DNA of 64,000 nt from Breoghania sp. L-A4. Lineage in GTDB: Bacteria; Pseudomonadota; Alphaproteobacteria; Rhizobiales; Stappiaceae. Location of the stretch: contig NZ_CP031841.1 of assembly GCF_003432385.1 (NCBI RefSeq), positions 4,366,165 through 4,430,164 on the forward strand. The letters run 5' to 3'. The position numbers and the translations under genes are program-made. Below the pieces are notes generated by a model. The model was given only the letters and a program-made list of their open reading frames with translations. It had not been told where the DNA came from and did no database searches. This document shows, piece by piece, positions 38,324 through 47,706 of this stretch (position 1 is its first letter; every line of letters starts with the position of its first letter).

Positions 38324-39187
38324 TCAGGTGAGGGTCTCCTTGAAGAACGCCACCGTGCGTTGCCAGGCGAGATCGGCGGCGGCCTTGTCGTAGCGCGCGG
38401 CGTTGGTGTCGTTGTTGAAGGCATGGTTCACACCCTCGTAGACGTGGATCGTCGCCTGCTTGCCCTCGGCTTTCAGCGCCGCCTCGTAGTCCGCGATGCC
38501 GGCGTTGATGCGCTCGTCAAGCCCGGCGTAATGCAGCAGCAGCGGCGCGTTGATCCACGCCACCTGCGAGGCATCGGGCTGGCGGCCGTAATAGGCGACA
38601 CCCGCATCCAGTTCGGGCACGCGAACCGCGAGCTGGTTCACCATGCCGCCGCCCCAACAGAAACCCACAGCGCCCACCTTGCCCGTGCTCTGCGGATGGT
38701 CTTCGAGCGCCGGCACGGCCGCGGCGAGTTGCGCCGTGGCGGCTTCCCCGTCCAACGCCCGGATCATGTCGCGCGCCTTGTCCGAATCCTCCGGCGTGCC
38801 GCCCAGCGGCGACAGGATATCGGGGGCCAGAACGAGAAAGCCCTCAACCGCCAGCCGCCGCGCCACGTCCTTCATATGCGGATTGAGCCCTCGGTTCTCG
38901 TGAATGACGACGATGGCCGGCAGTTTCCCGTCGCCCTTCGGTCGCGCCAGATAGCCGGAAACGGTGACTCCTTCGGCCTCGTATTCCAGCGTGCCGATGT
39001 CGAGCCGCGCGTCATCTTCGGCCACCATCGCCGCGCGCGCGTAGTCGTTCTGCAGCAGCGGCAGCAAAGCTGCCGCTGCTGCAGTGCTGCCGGCGATCCG
39101 GCTCAGCCGGTCCATGAACGCCCGCCGGCTCATCGTGCCATGGGTGAACCGGTCGTAAAGATTGATTACGTCCTGAGAAATCGGCAT
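38324..39187 (-). CDS. Dienelactone hydrolase family protein with Tat-like leader
   Basis: A 287-residue alpha/beta hydrolase. Residues about 20-50 hold MSRRAFMDRLSRIAGS followed by an alanine/leucine stretch, a twin-arginine-like leader set back from the start. The hydrolase domain (about 65-285) shows the nucleophile cysteine in VGFCWGGG, the acid in HYAGLDERIN and the histidine in EGVNHAFNNDT. Dienelactone hydrolases open cyclic esters such as dienelactone, but this export-tagged group has unknown substrates. The start at 39187 (MPISQDVINLYDRF) matches family N-termini. Confidence 0.92.
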   Translation of the reverse strand: MPISQDVINLYDRFTHGTMSRRAFMDRLSRIAGSTAAAAALLPLLQNDYARAAMVAEDDARLDIGTLEYEAEGVTVSGYLARPKGDGKLPAIVVIHENRGLNPHMKDVARRLAVEGFLVLAPDILSPLGGTPEDSDKARDMIRALDGEAATAQLAAAVPALEDHPQSTGKVGAVGFCWGGGMVNQLAVRVPELDAGVAYYGRQPDASQVAWINAPLLLHYAGLDERINAGIADYEAALKAEGKQATIHVYEGVNHAFNNDTNAARYDKAAADLAWQRTVAFFKETLT

Positions 39188-39371
39188 GACAGTCTCCCGT
39201 GTCGCTATCGCATGAACACCCGCCCGCCCCCGCGGCCAAGGCAAGACGGATTGTTCTCGCGGCCAGCCTCCGCTAGCGTATTTTCACAAACAAGATGCCG
39301 CGCCTGACGGTGTGCGCACAGCCTCCGATCGATCACAACTGCGGGATCGACGAGCACTCGAGAGAGCCGAC

Positions 39372-40052
39372 ATGAGCGATCACCAACACAACGATCACGA
39401 GAATCACCACCACGCGCACGGGCACTCCCATGATCACGATCATTCGGAGCTCTCTGAGACGGAGTTGCGGGTACGCGCGCTGGAATCGATTCTGGTCGAG
39501 AAGGGCTATGTCGATCCGGCCGCGCTCGACGCGTTGATCGAGACCTACGAGACCCGCGTCGGCCCGCGCAACGGCGCGCATGTGGTGGCCAAGGCGTGGA
39601 GCGACCCGGCGTTCCGCGACTGGCTGCTCAGGGATGCGACGGCGGCGATTCATTCGCTCGGTTATATCGGCCGGCAGGGCGAACACATGGTGGCCCTGGA
39701 AAACACCCCGCAGCTGCACAACGTGGTCGTCTGCACCCTGTGCTCCTGCTACCCGTGGCCGGTGCTGGGTCTGCCGCCGGTGTGGTACAAATCCGCGCCC
39801 TACCGCTCGCGGGTCGTGCGCGATCCGCGCGGCGTTCTCGCCGAATTCGGCACCACTCTGCCGGAGACGACCGGCATCCGGGTTTGGGATTCAACCGCCG
39901 AGGTGCGCTATCTGGTGATTCCCATGCGGCCCGAAGGCACCGAGGGATGGAACGAGGAGCGGCTCGCCGCCCTGGTCAACCGCGACAGCATGATCGGAAC
40001 GACCTTGGCGACATCGCCCAACGAGCTCGCCGCTGCGGGAGATCCGTCATGA
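39372..40052 (+). CDS. nthA: Nitrile hydratase alpha subunit, cobalt type, with histidine-rich N-terminus
   Basis: A 226-residue subunit of nitrile hydratase, which converts nitriles to amides. The metal-binding claw is CTLCSC (C121, C124, C126); threonine at the second position marks the non-corrin cobalt class (the iron class has serine). Other family blocks are [12 protein letters not shown] and [22 protein letters not shown]. The first 25 residues contain 11 histidines ([14 protein letters not shown]), an unusual metal-binding tail. The stop overlaps nthB by ATGA. An amidase, the usual metabolic partner, is not in the window. Confidence 0.96.
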   Translation: MSDHQHNDHENHHHAHGHSHDHDHSELSETELRVRALESILVEKGYVDPAALDALIETYETRVGPRNGAHVVAKAWSDPAFRDWLLRDATAAIHSLGYIGRQGEHMVALENTPQLHNVVVCTLCSCYPWPVLGLPPVWYKSAPYRSRVVRDPRGVLAEFGTTLPETTGIRVWDSTAEVRYLVIPMRPEGTEGWNEERLAALVNRDSMIGTTLATSPNELAAAGDPS

Positions 40053-40708
40053 ACGGCGCGCAGGACATGGGCGGCCAGATGGGGTTCGGACCCGTGGCGC
40101 CCGAAGCGGATGAGCCGCTGTTTCACGCCGCCTGGGAGCGGCGCGTTCTGGCGCTGACGCTTGCCATGGGCGCCACAGGCCAATGGAACATCGACGCCTC
40201 GCGCCATGCGCGCGAAAGCATCCCGCCAGCCGACTATCTGTCGAAGAGCTACTACGAGATCTGGCTCGCGGGGATGGAAAAACTGCTGGCCGAACGCGAT
40301 CTGGTGTCACCTGAGGAGCTCGACGCGGGCAAGGCGCTGACGCCTCCGCGCGAACTGTCTCGAATCCTCAAAGCCGAGGACGTCGCGGCCACGCTCGCCA
40401 AGGGCGGTCCGGCGGATCGTCCGGTGGACAGGGAGGCGCTGTTTGGCCCCGGCGACGCGGTCCGCACCAGGATCATGCATCCGGTCGGCCACACCCGTCT
40501 GCCGCGCTACGCGCGCGGCGCCCCCGGCGTCATTGAGCGCGTGCACGGCGCGCATGTCTTTCCCGACACCAACGCCCATGGCCTGGGCGAGAATCCCCAA
40601 TGGCTCTATTCGGTCGCCTTCAAGGGCACAGACATCTGGGGTCCGGACAGCGATCCCGGCCTCAGCCTGCGCCTCGATTTGTGGGAGCCCTATCTTGAAC
40701 GTACTTGA
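40049..40708 (+). CDS. nthB: Nitrile hydratase beta subunit
   Basis: A 219-residue partner of the alpha subunit that provides the conserved arginines contacting the oxidised claw cysteines. Family blocks are [33 protein letters not shown], the [14 protein letters not shown] helix, [20 protein letters not shown] and the C-terminal barrel with [10 protein letters not shown]. Its start overlaps nthA by four bases, and its end overlaps the accessory gene by 14 bases, giving the order alpha-beta-activator typical of cobalt-type operons. Confidence 0.96.
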   Translation: MNGAQDMGGQMGFGPVAPEADEPLFHAAWERRVLALTLAMGATGQWNIDASRHARESIPPADYLSKSYYEIWLAGMEKLLAERDLVSPEELDAGKALTPPRELSRILKAEDVAATLAKGGPADRPVDREALFGPGDAVRTRIMHPVGHTRLPRYARGAPGVIERVHGAHVFPDTNAHGLGENPQWLYSVAFKGTDIWGPDSDPGLSLRLDLWEPYLERT

Positions 40709-41069
40709 CCGCACCGCCCTCGAAGCGATCCCATCGATCCCGCGCGACGCGGATGGCCCGGTGTTCGCCGAACCCTGGCAGGCCAAGGCCTTCGCTATGG
40801 CGCTACGCCTGCACGAGCAGGGCGTCTTCACCTGGAGCGAGTGGGCCGAGACCCTGTCCGCGACCATCGCGCACGCGCAAGCCGGCGGCGATCCCGACGC
40901 CGGCAACACCTACTATCTGCACTGGCTGAAGGCGCTGGAAACCATCGTCACGGCCAAGGGCGTCAGCGACCCCGCCACCCTTGAGGATCGCCGCAACGCC
41001 TGGGACCGTGCCGCCAAGGCCACCCCGCACGGACAACCGATCGAACTCGGCGCGGAGAAGCGGGGTTAG
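40695..41069 (+). CDS. Nitrile hydratase accessory protein (P14K/activator type)
   Basis: A 124-residue protein matching the small nitrile hydratase activator family, related to the beta-subunit N-terminus; in cobalt-type enzymes it delivers the cobalt-loaded alpha subunit by subunit swapping. Family features are DGPVFAEPWQAKAFAMAL, GVFTWSEWAETL and NTYYLHWLKALE. No ATG fits: the frame opens from TTG at 40695 (reading [13 protein letters not shown]), inside the nthB 3' end, consistent with coupled translation. The stop overlaps the convergent NicO gene by four bases. Confidence 0.88.
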   Translation: MNVLDRTALEAIPSIPRDADGPVFAEPWQAKAFAMALRLHEQGVFTWSEWAETLSATIAHAQAGGDPDAGNTYYLHWLKALETIVTAKGVSDPATLEDRRNAWDRAAKATPHGQPIELGAEKRG

Positions 41070-42133
41070 TCCCAGCCCAGCGCCGCGATCAGCAGGATCA
41101 GCCCCAGCAGCAGCACGACCACCGCGCCGAGGATCTCGATCGTCCGGTGGACGGTGACCGCGAGCCCGCTGCCCTCGCCGGCGAACCGCATCGCCAGCCC
41201 CTTGGCGCCCACGGCGAGACTGGCAAGGGCCGCGACCGTCAGTCCGGTGCCCAGCGCCATGGCGAAGGTCGCGGCGATGCCGGCGGCGAGCAGGCCTTGC
41301 GAAAGCGCGAATACCAGCACGATCAGCGCGCCGGAGCACGGCCGCAAGCCCACCGCAAGAACAACCGACCACGCCTTGGCCAGCGTCATCTCGCCCTGCA
41401 GCATCGTTGGGTCCGGCGCATGGGAATGGCCGCAGCTCGAGCAGACCTCTCCAGGCCCGTGATCATGCGCATGCTCATGATTATGCCCGTTAGCGTGAAC
41501 GTGATCATGCCCGTGCGCATGACCGGCCGCGGCGGGCACGAACTGCAAAACGGACGCACGCGCCCATATCGGCCGCAACACCTTGCCCCACACCAGCCAA
41601 GCGCCCAGTGCGGTGATCATCGCGTAGGAGCCGATCTCGAAAATCTCGGTGGTCCTGGTGATGGCGATCGAGGTCATGTTGAGGATGATGGCGGCGATGC
41701 CGATCAGCACGACGGCGGTGACGCCCTGCGCCATGGCGGCGGCGAACGACAGCACCACGGCCTTTTTCACCGTCTCTTCGCTGGCCAGAATGTAGGACGA
41801 GATCACCGCCTTGCCGTGCCCGGGACCCGCGGCATGGAACACGCCATAGGCGAACGACAGACCACCGAGCAGCCAGAACGCGCGGCCATCGGTCTTGAGC
41901 AGCGCCAGCGTCGCCGTCAGCTCCCGGTAAAACGCCGCCTGCTTGGCCGCCACGTAGGCGAAGAACCCGGCCAGCGGCCCGCCTGCGCCCATGGACGAAG
42001 AGGCATCGGGCAAGCCCACGCCAAGCGGCGAGCGCGCCGCGACTGCCGGATCGGCTGCACAGACAATAATAGCCAATGCCAGCACGACGACGCCAGCCAC
42101 GGCCACACGAAAGTCATGAGGCGTCACGGACAT
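41066..42133 (-). CDS. NicO/RcnA-type nickel-cobalt transporter
   Basis: A 355-residue membrane protein of the NicO/RcnA family with a leader-like N-terminus and about six further helices. Family marks are SFAYGVFHAAGPGHGKAVI (histidines of the metal path) and LRPCSGALIVLVFAL. A large loop between is extremely histidine-rich (HAHGHDHVHANGHNHEHAH) with a CSSCGH motif, the usual nickel/cobalt loop. It faces the cobalt nitrile hydratase genes tail to tail with four bases overlap and follows the DUF1007 gene in an operon. RcnA members export metal, other NicO members import; the sequence alone does not decide. Confidence 0.9.
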   Translation of the reverse strand: MSVTPHDFRVAVAGVVVLALAIIVCAADPAVAARSPLGVGLPDASSSMGAGGPLAGFFAYVAAKQAAFYRELTATLALLKTDGRAFWLLGGLSFAYGVFHAAGPGHGKAVISSYILASEETVKKAVVLSFAAAMAQGVTAVVLIGIAAIILNMTSIAITRTTEIFEIGSYAMITALGAWLVWGKVLRPIWARASVLQFVPAAAGHAHGHDHVHANGHNHEHAHDHGPGEVCSSCGHSHAPDPTMLQGEMTLAKAWSVVLAVGLRPCSGALIVLVFALSQGLLAAGIAATFAMALGTGLTVAALASLAVGAKGLAMRFAGEGSGLAVTVHRTIEILGAVVVLLLGLILLIAALGWD

Positions 42134-42792
42134 CTCACCACGGCATTGTTGGACAGGGTTTCCGTCACCGCCTGGAATTCCTTGGGCAACTCGCGTACGT
42201 CCTGCGGGATCTGCGCCAGCATCGCCGCGGTCGCGGGATCCGGCGCCTCGGCGCGCGCGGTCTCCAGCTTGCAGCCCGCGGCCGCATCGACGAGCACGAA
42301 GGGATCGGTCTCAGTCATCTCGAACGCGATGAAATACTCAGGGTCGAAGACCGCGAGTTCGCTGCGCTGCTTTGATGCCGCCAGCGGCTTTTCGAGCGGC
42401 AACGTGTAGAACAGCGTCAGACGGCCGTCGGAGAAATCGAGCCAGTATTCCTCGGGCTCGGAAAACTTGGCCTGCGCCGCACCCACGTCGAGATACGTGA
42501 AGAACTCGTAGTCCTTCAGCGACTCCATGTTGATCTTGGCCAGCGGCGCAAGCTCGTCTTGGGACAGCTTGCCGTCGCCGTCGGTGTCCAGCCCCTGGAT
42601 CGCAAAGGATGTGAACGCCGCGTCAAAACGCCAGATATGGCGCACCGCGACCACCTCGACCTTGTCGTTGAAGACAATTTCCGAGCGCGCCTCCACGAAC
42701 ACATGCGGATGCGCCCAGGCGGGCGAACCGATTGCGAAAAGCAGGCTGGCCACGACGGCCATTCGAGAGAAAAACGTGGGCAAGGGCTTCAT
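42124..42792 (-). CDS. DUF1007 family periplasmic protein
   Basis: A 222-residue exported protein: signal peptide (MAVVASLLFAIGSPAWA), then HPHVFVEAR, the invariant start of mature DUF1007 proteins. An EF-hand-like loop (DTDGDGKLSQDE) lies around residue 70. DUF1007 genes nearly always accompany NicO/RcnA transporters, and the histidines at the mature N-terminus suggest metal delivery in the periplasm. Its last bases overlap the start of the NicO gene by 10 bp, so the two are one operon. Confidence 0.9.
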   Translation of the reverse strand: MKPLPTFFSRMAVVASLLFAIGSPAWAHPHVFVEARSEIVFNDKVEVVAVRHIWRFDAAFTSFAIQGLDTDGDGKLSQDELAPLAKINMESLKDYEFFTYLDVGAAQAKFSEPEEYWLDFSDGRLTLFYTLPLEKPLAASKQRSELAVFDPEYFIAFEMTETDPFVLVDAAAGCKLETARAEAPDPATAAMLAQIPQDVRELPKEFQAVTETLSNNAVVRCP

Positions 42793-43431
42793 GGCCTCAA
42801 GATCGCCAACACCGTGGCATGGCGCAACCGAATTGTCGGCAGCGTCCACCCGTGCCGCGCGAAGACGGCGAAAGCGTGGCCGAGGCGAAGCGCACGGACT
42901 ACGCCCCTTCGCCGCACCGCCCTTCGTGTGCCGCTCGGAATCGGCGCGGTCATGGTCGAAACCGGTCGCGATGCCACTCGCCGTCTTTTGCGCGATCGCC
43001 ATTTCAATGCGACTTATGCCGCGCCCCTGCGACAAAGCCCGTCGCACGATCCGGCATCTGCCCGGCGGAGTCGTCGCCGGCCTGAAACGGCCCGCCAACC
43101 GCACATGAGCAACAATAATACGCGGTGAATGCCCGACCGCATCGCGCCAGAAGCGAAAGTATATGGGACGCAGGTTATCGGCCCGTAGCCGCCGTTGCGT
43201 CGTTTGATGCCAGATATCGGCTCCTGACGTCAAAACGTCATCTGATAGTTGGGCTTGATTTCAATCAATGGAATTTGCCGCGGATCATCTAAATAATATC
43301 AAGAATTGAAAAGCAGTGCATCGAATTTCTGCACCGAAACAGCCGAACGAGGGCGGGATACTGGCCGGACGTATGGCAGTTTCGTCTGAGGAATGCTCGT
43401 GTATGCGAACCGAAATGGGAACTGTCCAAAT
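42793..43431. other. Intergenic region upstream of the DUF1007/NicO operon
   Basis: About 640 bp without a supported gene. It must hold the promoter of the minus-strand metal operon and that of the small plus-strand gene at 43432. I looked for a cobalamin riboswitch or a nickel/cobalt operator and found none. The part near 43240-43330 is AT-rich. Confidence 0.4.
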
Positions 43432-43578
43432 ATGAATCGCAACGTTCTCTACCTCGCTATCGGCGCGCTCGCTGTCGCCACCTTGGTCTTGGGATATTAT
43501 TTTTACCAGGAGCGCCAGAAGACGAGCAGCATCGAGATAAACGTCGGCAAAGGCGGGATTTCAGTCGAGACCAAGTAA
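43432..43578 (+). CDS. Small single-pass membrane protein, 48 residues
   Basis: The protein starts MNRNVLYLAIGALAVATLVL, a short basic-polar head and one membrane helix, followed by a charged linker (YYFYQERQKTSS) and a beta-like tail (IEINVGKGGISVETK). Small proteins of this layout recur in Rhizobiales but have no known role. ATG 43432 is chosen because the helix starts directly after it; the frame also opens at 43393. It is the first of four plus-strand membrane-protein genes leading to DUF389. Confidence 0.7.
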   Translation: MNRNVLYLAIGALAVATLVLGYYFYQERQKTSSIEINVGKGGISVETK

Positions 43579-43699
43579 TACGGCTTTCCCGGATGACGGC
43601 GTCGATACCTCCACATCCGGAAATGCCCAGCGGGAGCCTCGCAGCCGGAATGCAAAGAGGCCTGATATTTCAATCAGATACAATGGTAGGAGATAGATT

Positions 43700-43864
43700 G
43701 TGTCACTCGGAACCATCCTCATTATCATCCTTGTCATTTTCTTGCTTGGCGGCTTCAGTGGTCGCTTCGGCGGCTATGGTTATGGCTTCGGTCATGGCGG
43801 CGTCGGTGTCATCGGCATCATCCTGATCATCCTCGTGGTCCTCGTACTGCTTGGGCGGATCTGA
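43700..43864 (+). CDS. DUF3309 family small membrane protein
   Basis: A 54-residue protein with a GTG start. It reads MSLGTILIIILVIFLLGG, a glycine/tyrosine/phenylalanine-rich turn (FSGRFGGYGYGFGHGG), and a second helix ending VVLVLLGRI. This is the DUF3309 pattern of two hydrophobic helices around a Gly-Tyr hinge. GGTAGGAG lies seven bases before the GTG. Function is unknown; members are often near stress-related genes. Confidence 0.82.
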   Translation: MSLGTILIIILVIFLLGGFSGRFGGYGYGFGHGGVGVIGIILIILVVLVLLGRI

Positions 43865-43993
43865 TCTGACGGATTGATGTCGAACAAGTCGTCTTTGTCA
43901 GCATACCGAGAACCATTTCGTCGTCCGCAAGCCTGACCATGGGCATTCCCGCGGCGATCGCGACGGGGAGCGACAACATGCCGCTGGCAGCGA

Positions 43994-44152
43994 TTGCTGA
44001 TTACGGTCGCGACCATGCTGGTGACGAGTCTCGTCGCCGGCTTCTTGTGGCACTGGTTCTTCAACACCGACATGCCGGGCTATCTGAGCGGGGTTGTCGG
44101 CGGTCTAACGGGGTTGCCGGTGTGGGAACTGCTGAAGCGGATGGAAATATAA
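43994..44152 (+). CDS. Small membrane protein, about 52 residues, unknown function
   Basis: Reads LLITVATMLVTSLVAGFLWH (one membrane helix), FFNTDMPGYLSGVVGGLTG (possible second hydrophobic stretch) and LPVWELLKRMEI at the end. The likely start is TTG 43994 or ATG 44015; neither has a strong ribosome-binding site, so the start is uncertain. It lies 41 bp before the DUF389 gene on the same strand and probably shares its transcript. I cannot name a family. Confidence 0.55.
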   Translation: MLITVATMLVTSLVAGFLWHWFFNTDMPGYLSGVVGGLTGLPVWELLKRMEI

Positions 44153-44193
44153 TGACGGCCAGGCCCGGCTGCGCATCGAAAGGATGAGACTCG

Positions 44194-45204
44194 ATGGCGC
44201 TGCGCTTGCTCGAATTGGTGTTGCAGGAAAAGGATAGCGGCGACGTCCGCGAGCTTCTTGAGAATTGCATGGTGATCGAACACCGACAGATCCGGTTGGC
44301 GGACGGGGAAGTGCTGGTGCGCATCCTGCTGGATGCGGAGCAGAGCGAGACGGTGCTGGATTTGTTGGAGAAACGCTACACCGGCGAGGAGGGCAACCGG
44401 GTGGTGATGCTGCCGGTCGAAGCCACATTGCCACGCGCCGACGCGGAACCGGAAACGCCTGCTGCGCCCGAGCAATCAGCGCCCGAGGAAAAGACATCCG
44501 AGCGGATCGGCCGCGAGGAGTTATACGAGGACATCAAGAACGGCGCGCAACTGACGCGGGTCTATTTGGCGATGGTGGCGCTGTCCACAGTGGTGGCGGC
44601 CATTGGCCTGAATCACGACAGCGTGGCGGTCATCATCGGGGCCATGGTGATTGCGCCTCTGCTGGGACCAATCGTGGCGTTGTCGCTTGGCATCACGCTG
44701 GGCGATGTGTCGCTGCTTCGGCACGGGCTCCTGACGGCGCTGGCGGGGGTTGCTGCAGCGTTGGCGCTATCCGTGCTCATCGGCATGCTGCTGAACGTGG
44801 ACTCAACATTGTCCGAATTGGCGTCGCGCACGCGAGTGGGTCTTGGCGACATCGTGCTGGCGCTGGCGTCGGGCTGCGCGGGCGCGTTGGCGTTCACGAC
44901 AGGGGTATCGGCTGCCTTGATCGGCGTCATGGTCGCGGTGGCGTTGTTACCGCCGCTGGTGACGTCCGGTCTGCTGCTCGGCGGCGGACATCCCACCTTG
45001 GCCACGGGCGCCTTCTCGCTGTTTTTGGTGAACTTGATTTGTGTGAACCTGGCAGGTGTGACGACGTTTTGGGTACAAGGCATCAAGCCGACGACATGGT
45101 TGGAAAAGGATCGGGCCGTGAAGGCCACGCGCATTGCCATTGCGCTGTCGATGGTGCTGTTGGCAGTACTGGTCGGCATGATCCTGCTGGCACGCAAGGG
45201 TTGA
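44194..45204 (+). CDS. DUF389 (TIGR00341 family) membrane protein
   Basis: A 336-residue protein with a soluble N-terminal domain (about 1-85, ferredoxin-like ALRLLELVLQEKD), an acidic/proline linker, and about six membrane segments. DUF389 marks are YLAMVALSTVVAAIGLNHDSVAVIIGAM in outline, APLLGPIVALSLGITLGD, and TGVSAALIGVMVAVALLPPL. AAAGGATGAG sits before the ATG. The transported or sensed molecule is unknown. It ends a run of four membrane-protein genes. Confidence 0.9.
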   Translation: MALRLLELVLQEKDSGDVRELLENCMVIEHRQIRLADGEVLVRILLDAEQSETVLDLLEKRYTGEEGNRVVMLPVEATLPRADAEPETPAAPEQSAPEEKTSERIGREELYEDIKNGAQLTRVYLAMVALSTVVAAIGLNHDSVAVIIGAMVIAPLLGPIVALSLGITLGDVSLLRHGLLTALAGVAAALALSVLIGMLLNVDSTLSELASRTRVGLGDIVLALASGCAGALAFTTGVSAALIGVMVAVALLPPLVTSGLLLGGGHPTLATGAFSLFLVNLICVNLAGVTTFWVQGIKPTTWLEKDRAVKATRIAIALSMVLLAVLVGMILLARKG

Positions 45205-46597
45205 CAGGGTCGCGTTTGGACGCCGATTGACAGCCTGCGGTTCTGTTCGTCGTCGCGAATGATCGTGAACAGCTCGAAGCGGCAATGCAGCGTAGAGCTG
45301 GAAGACACCTCTCAGCTATTGCGATGCTCATGGCCCCCTCGACCCTTCGTTCGCTGCACGGTGAGTGGCTGCCGCCCGCCCAACTCTGTGTTGAACGCAG
45401 CGCGTTGAATGGCCGGCTTGCCCCATCGGCAGAAACACTCCAAGGCGCGCCCAACACAGAACACACCGGTGCGATCCCGCTTGCGGCACCGCGCGTCACA
45501 GACAGACTTTTCGAGAAAAGGTCACCATGGAAGGCACTACTTCAAAAAGGCGGGCCGAACTGCTCCACAGAAGCCCCCAAACGCAGAAAGACGCCGGTGA
45601 GGAAACTCACCAGCGCCTCCCTGTATCAGCCGGGCTGTTGCGGGCGTACCGCATCGTCGTGGGCGTGATTTCCGATAACGCGCCTTGCGAAAGACGGAAA
45701 CGGGTGAAGTATGACCCTCACGAGATCCGTCGCTTCGGGCAGGCGCGCCCGTGTCAATCACACCTTGACGATCCGCCGGCCCACGCCGGTCTGATCGCGA
45801 ACTCGGACATCCGCCGCTCGTCTTGCCGGCCCGCGCATCCGTCCGCCCCGATGAGCCGCCGCTGACGCGGCAAACCATTCGTGCATCCGATCAGCCATGC
45901 AGGCAACACGCACGGAAAACATCCGGTTCCGATGCAAAGGTTGCGCCGGGCACGTCCTGTCCGTCATGCAATTCCGCCGAAATGGTGCCACCTCGACAGG
46001 ACAGCTGAGAACCGAAACGGGCTTGCGGCCTCGCCGATGCATCCCGAGAACGGATAGCCGCCGTTCACACCGGCTCGCACTCCACGGTGCGCATCCGTAA
46101 AGCACGATCCCGCACGCCTTTCCGGGCATTGCACTGGAGGACCAGCGAATACATCCGGATGCGGGCCGCAATTGAAGGTTACCTGATCCACCCAGGCAAG
46201 GGCGGGGAAACCACTCATCGCGGATAAACATATCTTAGGATGATTACTTGAAAAGTCGAATCAAACGCTTCGGCACCTGTGGAAAACATGTTCACAACGC
46301 AAATAGATGTTTGATCTCCGTGAATTGCGGCCGCGCGCCGAGCCGCCCCTTCCCGGGCCTTGCCAGACGCGCCGGCGGCAGGAACAGGCGCGCTCGCATG
46401 CCGCCCGCGGCAACGCGGCCATCTGCCGGATCGCACCCGTAGGGATACTTTTCCGGAGAAACCGCCAATCCAGGAAAATTCTAGAGTCGCATACGTGGAA
46501 TGGCGGCCGAAATAGACCGATTTTTGCGCCACAATAGATGCATTCTTCTGATCAAGCTTGGACCTGTCATCGCCCTGCACAAGGAGGAGCGATCATC
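45205..46597. other. Long stretch without a convincing gene
   Basis: Nearly 1.4 kb between the DUF389 gene and the amino-acid dehydrogenase. Open frames exist on both strands (for example 45285-45668 on the plus and 45758-46231 on the minus strand), but their products are rich in Arg, Ser and Cys, lack hydrophobic cores or motifs, and overlap each other, as expected of non-coding GC-rich DNA. The last 150 bp are AT-richer and probably carry the promoter of the dehydrogenase, whose AAGGAGGAG lies just before 46598. Possibly an eroded gene. Confidence 0.5.
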
Positions 46598-47673
46598 ATG
46601 AATATCTGCGCCGCGCCCCTGGCGCCAACGTGTGTTTTCGACCATCCGGAATTCCGCGGTCACGAACAAATCCTCTTCGCGCATGACGCGGCGAGCGGCC
46701 TGACCGCCATCATCGCCTTGCACGACACGCGCCTTGGCCCGCGGCCGGCGGCTGCCGCATGTGGCCCTACGCATCGCCGCACGAGGCGCTGACGGATGCT
46801 TTGCGCCTGTCGCGCGGCATGACCTACAAGAACGCGCTGGCAGGGCTGGATCTCGGTGGCGGCAAATCGGTGATCATCGCCGATCCTAAACACGACAAGA
46901 CGCCCGAACTGCTGCGCGCCTTCGGCCATCACGTCGAGAGTCTCGGCGGCCGCTACATCACGGCGGAAGACGTCGGCATCAACAGTGCTGATATGGAAAT
47001 CGTCTCCTCGATCACCCCGCATGCCCTGGGCACCAAGGCCACCGGCCTGGGCGATCCCTCACCCTATACCGCGCTGGGTGTCTTCACAGGCCTGAAGGCC
47101 GCGGTGGCGCACCGGCGCGGCGACGATGATCTCGCCGGCCTCTCCGTCTGCGTCCAGGGCCTGGGCAACGTGGGCTTCGGCGTCGCCCGGCTGCTGCACG
47201 ACGCCGGCGCCCGGCTGATCGTCGCCGATATCGATGGCGTGGCGGTTGCGCGCGCGGTCGCGGAATTCGGCGCCAGGGTCACCGATCCGCGCGACGCGCA
47301 CAAGGCTCCCGCCGATGTCTTCTGCCCCTGTGCGCTCGGCGCCGGCCTCAACGCGCGCACCATTCCCGAACTCCGCGCCGGCATCATTGCGGGCGCCGCC
47401 AACAACCAGCTCGCCGGAGAGGCCGACGGCGCGGCGCTGCGCGAGGCCGGTATTCTCTATGCACCGGACTACGCGATCAACGCCGGCGGCGTGATCTCGA
47501 TCGCGCTTGGAAAGCCGGATGAGGATGACACGATTGTCCGCAAGGCGGTGCTGGCCATCGGCGACACGCTGACGGCGATCTTCCGCCGCGCGGATGCCGA
47601 GAACCGGCCCACCCAGGCGGTCGCGGATTCATTGGCCGAGGAGCGCCTGAACGCCGCCCCGCGGCCAGCATGA
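46598..47673 (+). CDS. Leu/Phe/Val/Glu dehydrogenase family enzyme, frameshifted
   Basis: An NAD-dependent amino-acid dehydrogenase that interconverts a branched-chain or aromatic amino acid and its 2-oxoacid. The first part (FEFRGHEQILFAHD-like segment, TAIIALHDTRLGP) goes out of frame at the ccc at 46738-46740. The rest (MWPYASPHEALTDALRLSRG, catalytic lysines in MTYKNA and GLDLGGGKS, Rossmann VQGLGNVGFGVARLL) runs to 47673. One added C gives LGPAAGGCRMWPYAS, the family consensus, and about 358 residues, normal length. AAGGAGGAG precedes the ATG. Leucine versus phenylalanine preference cannot be told. Confidence 0.88.
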
Positions 47674-47706
47674 GCAGGCGTCAAGCAACATCGCGGCCGC
47701 CTCGCC

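Noticed and set aside
42793-43431. Possible cobalamin or nickel/cobalt riboswitch before the DUF1007/NicO genes
   Set aside because: I could not find the B12-box or the GCCACTG-type core on either strand, nor a NiCo four-way junction pattern.
45758-46231. A 157-codon minus-strand frame in the gene-poor stretch
   Set aside because: Arg/Cys/Ser-rich product, no hydrophobic core, overlapped by equally open frames on the other strand; looks non-coding.
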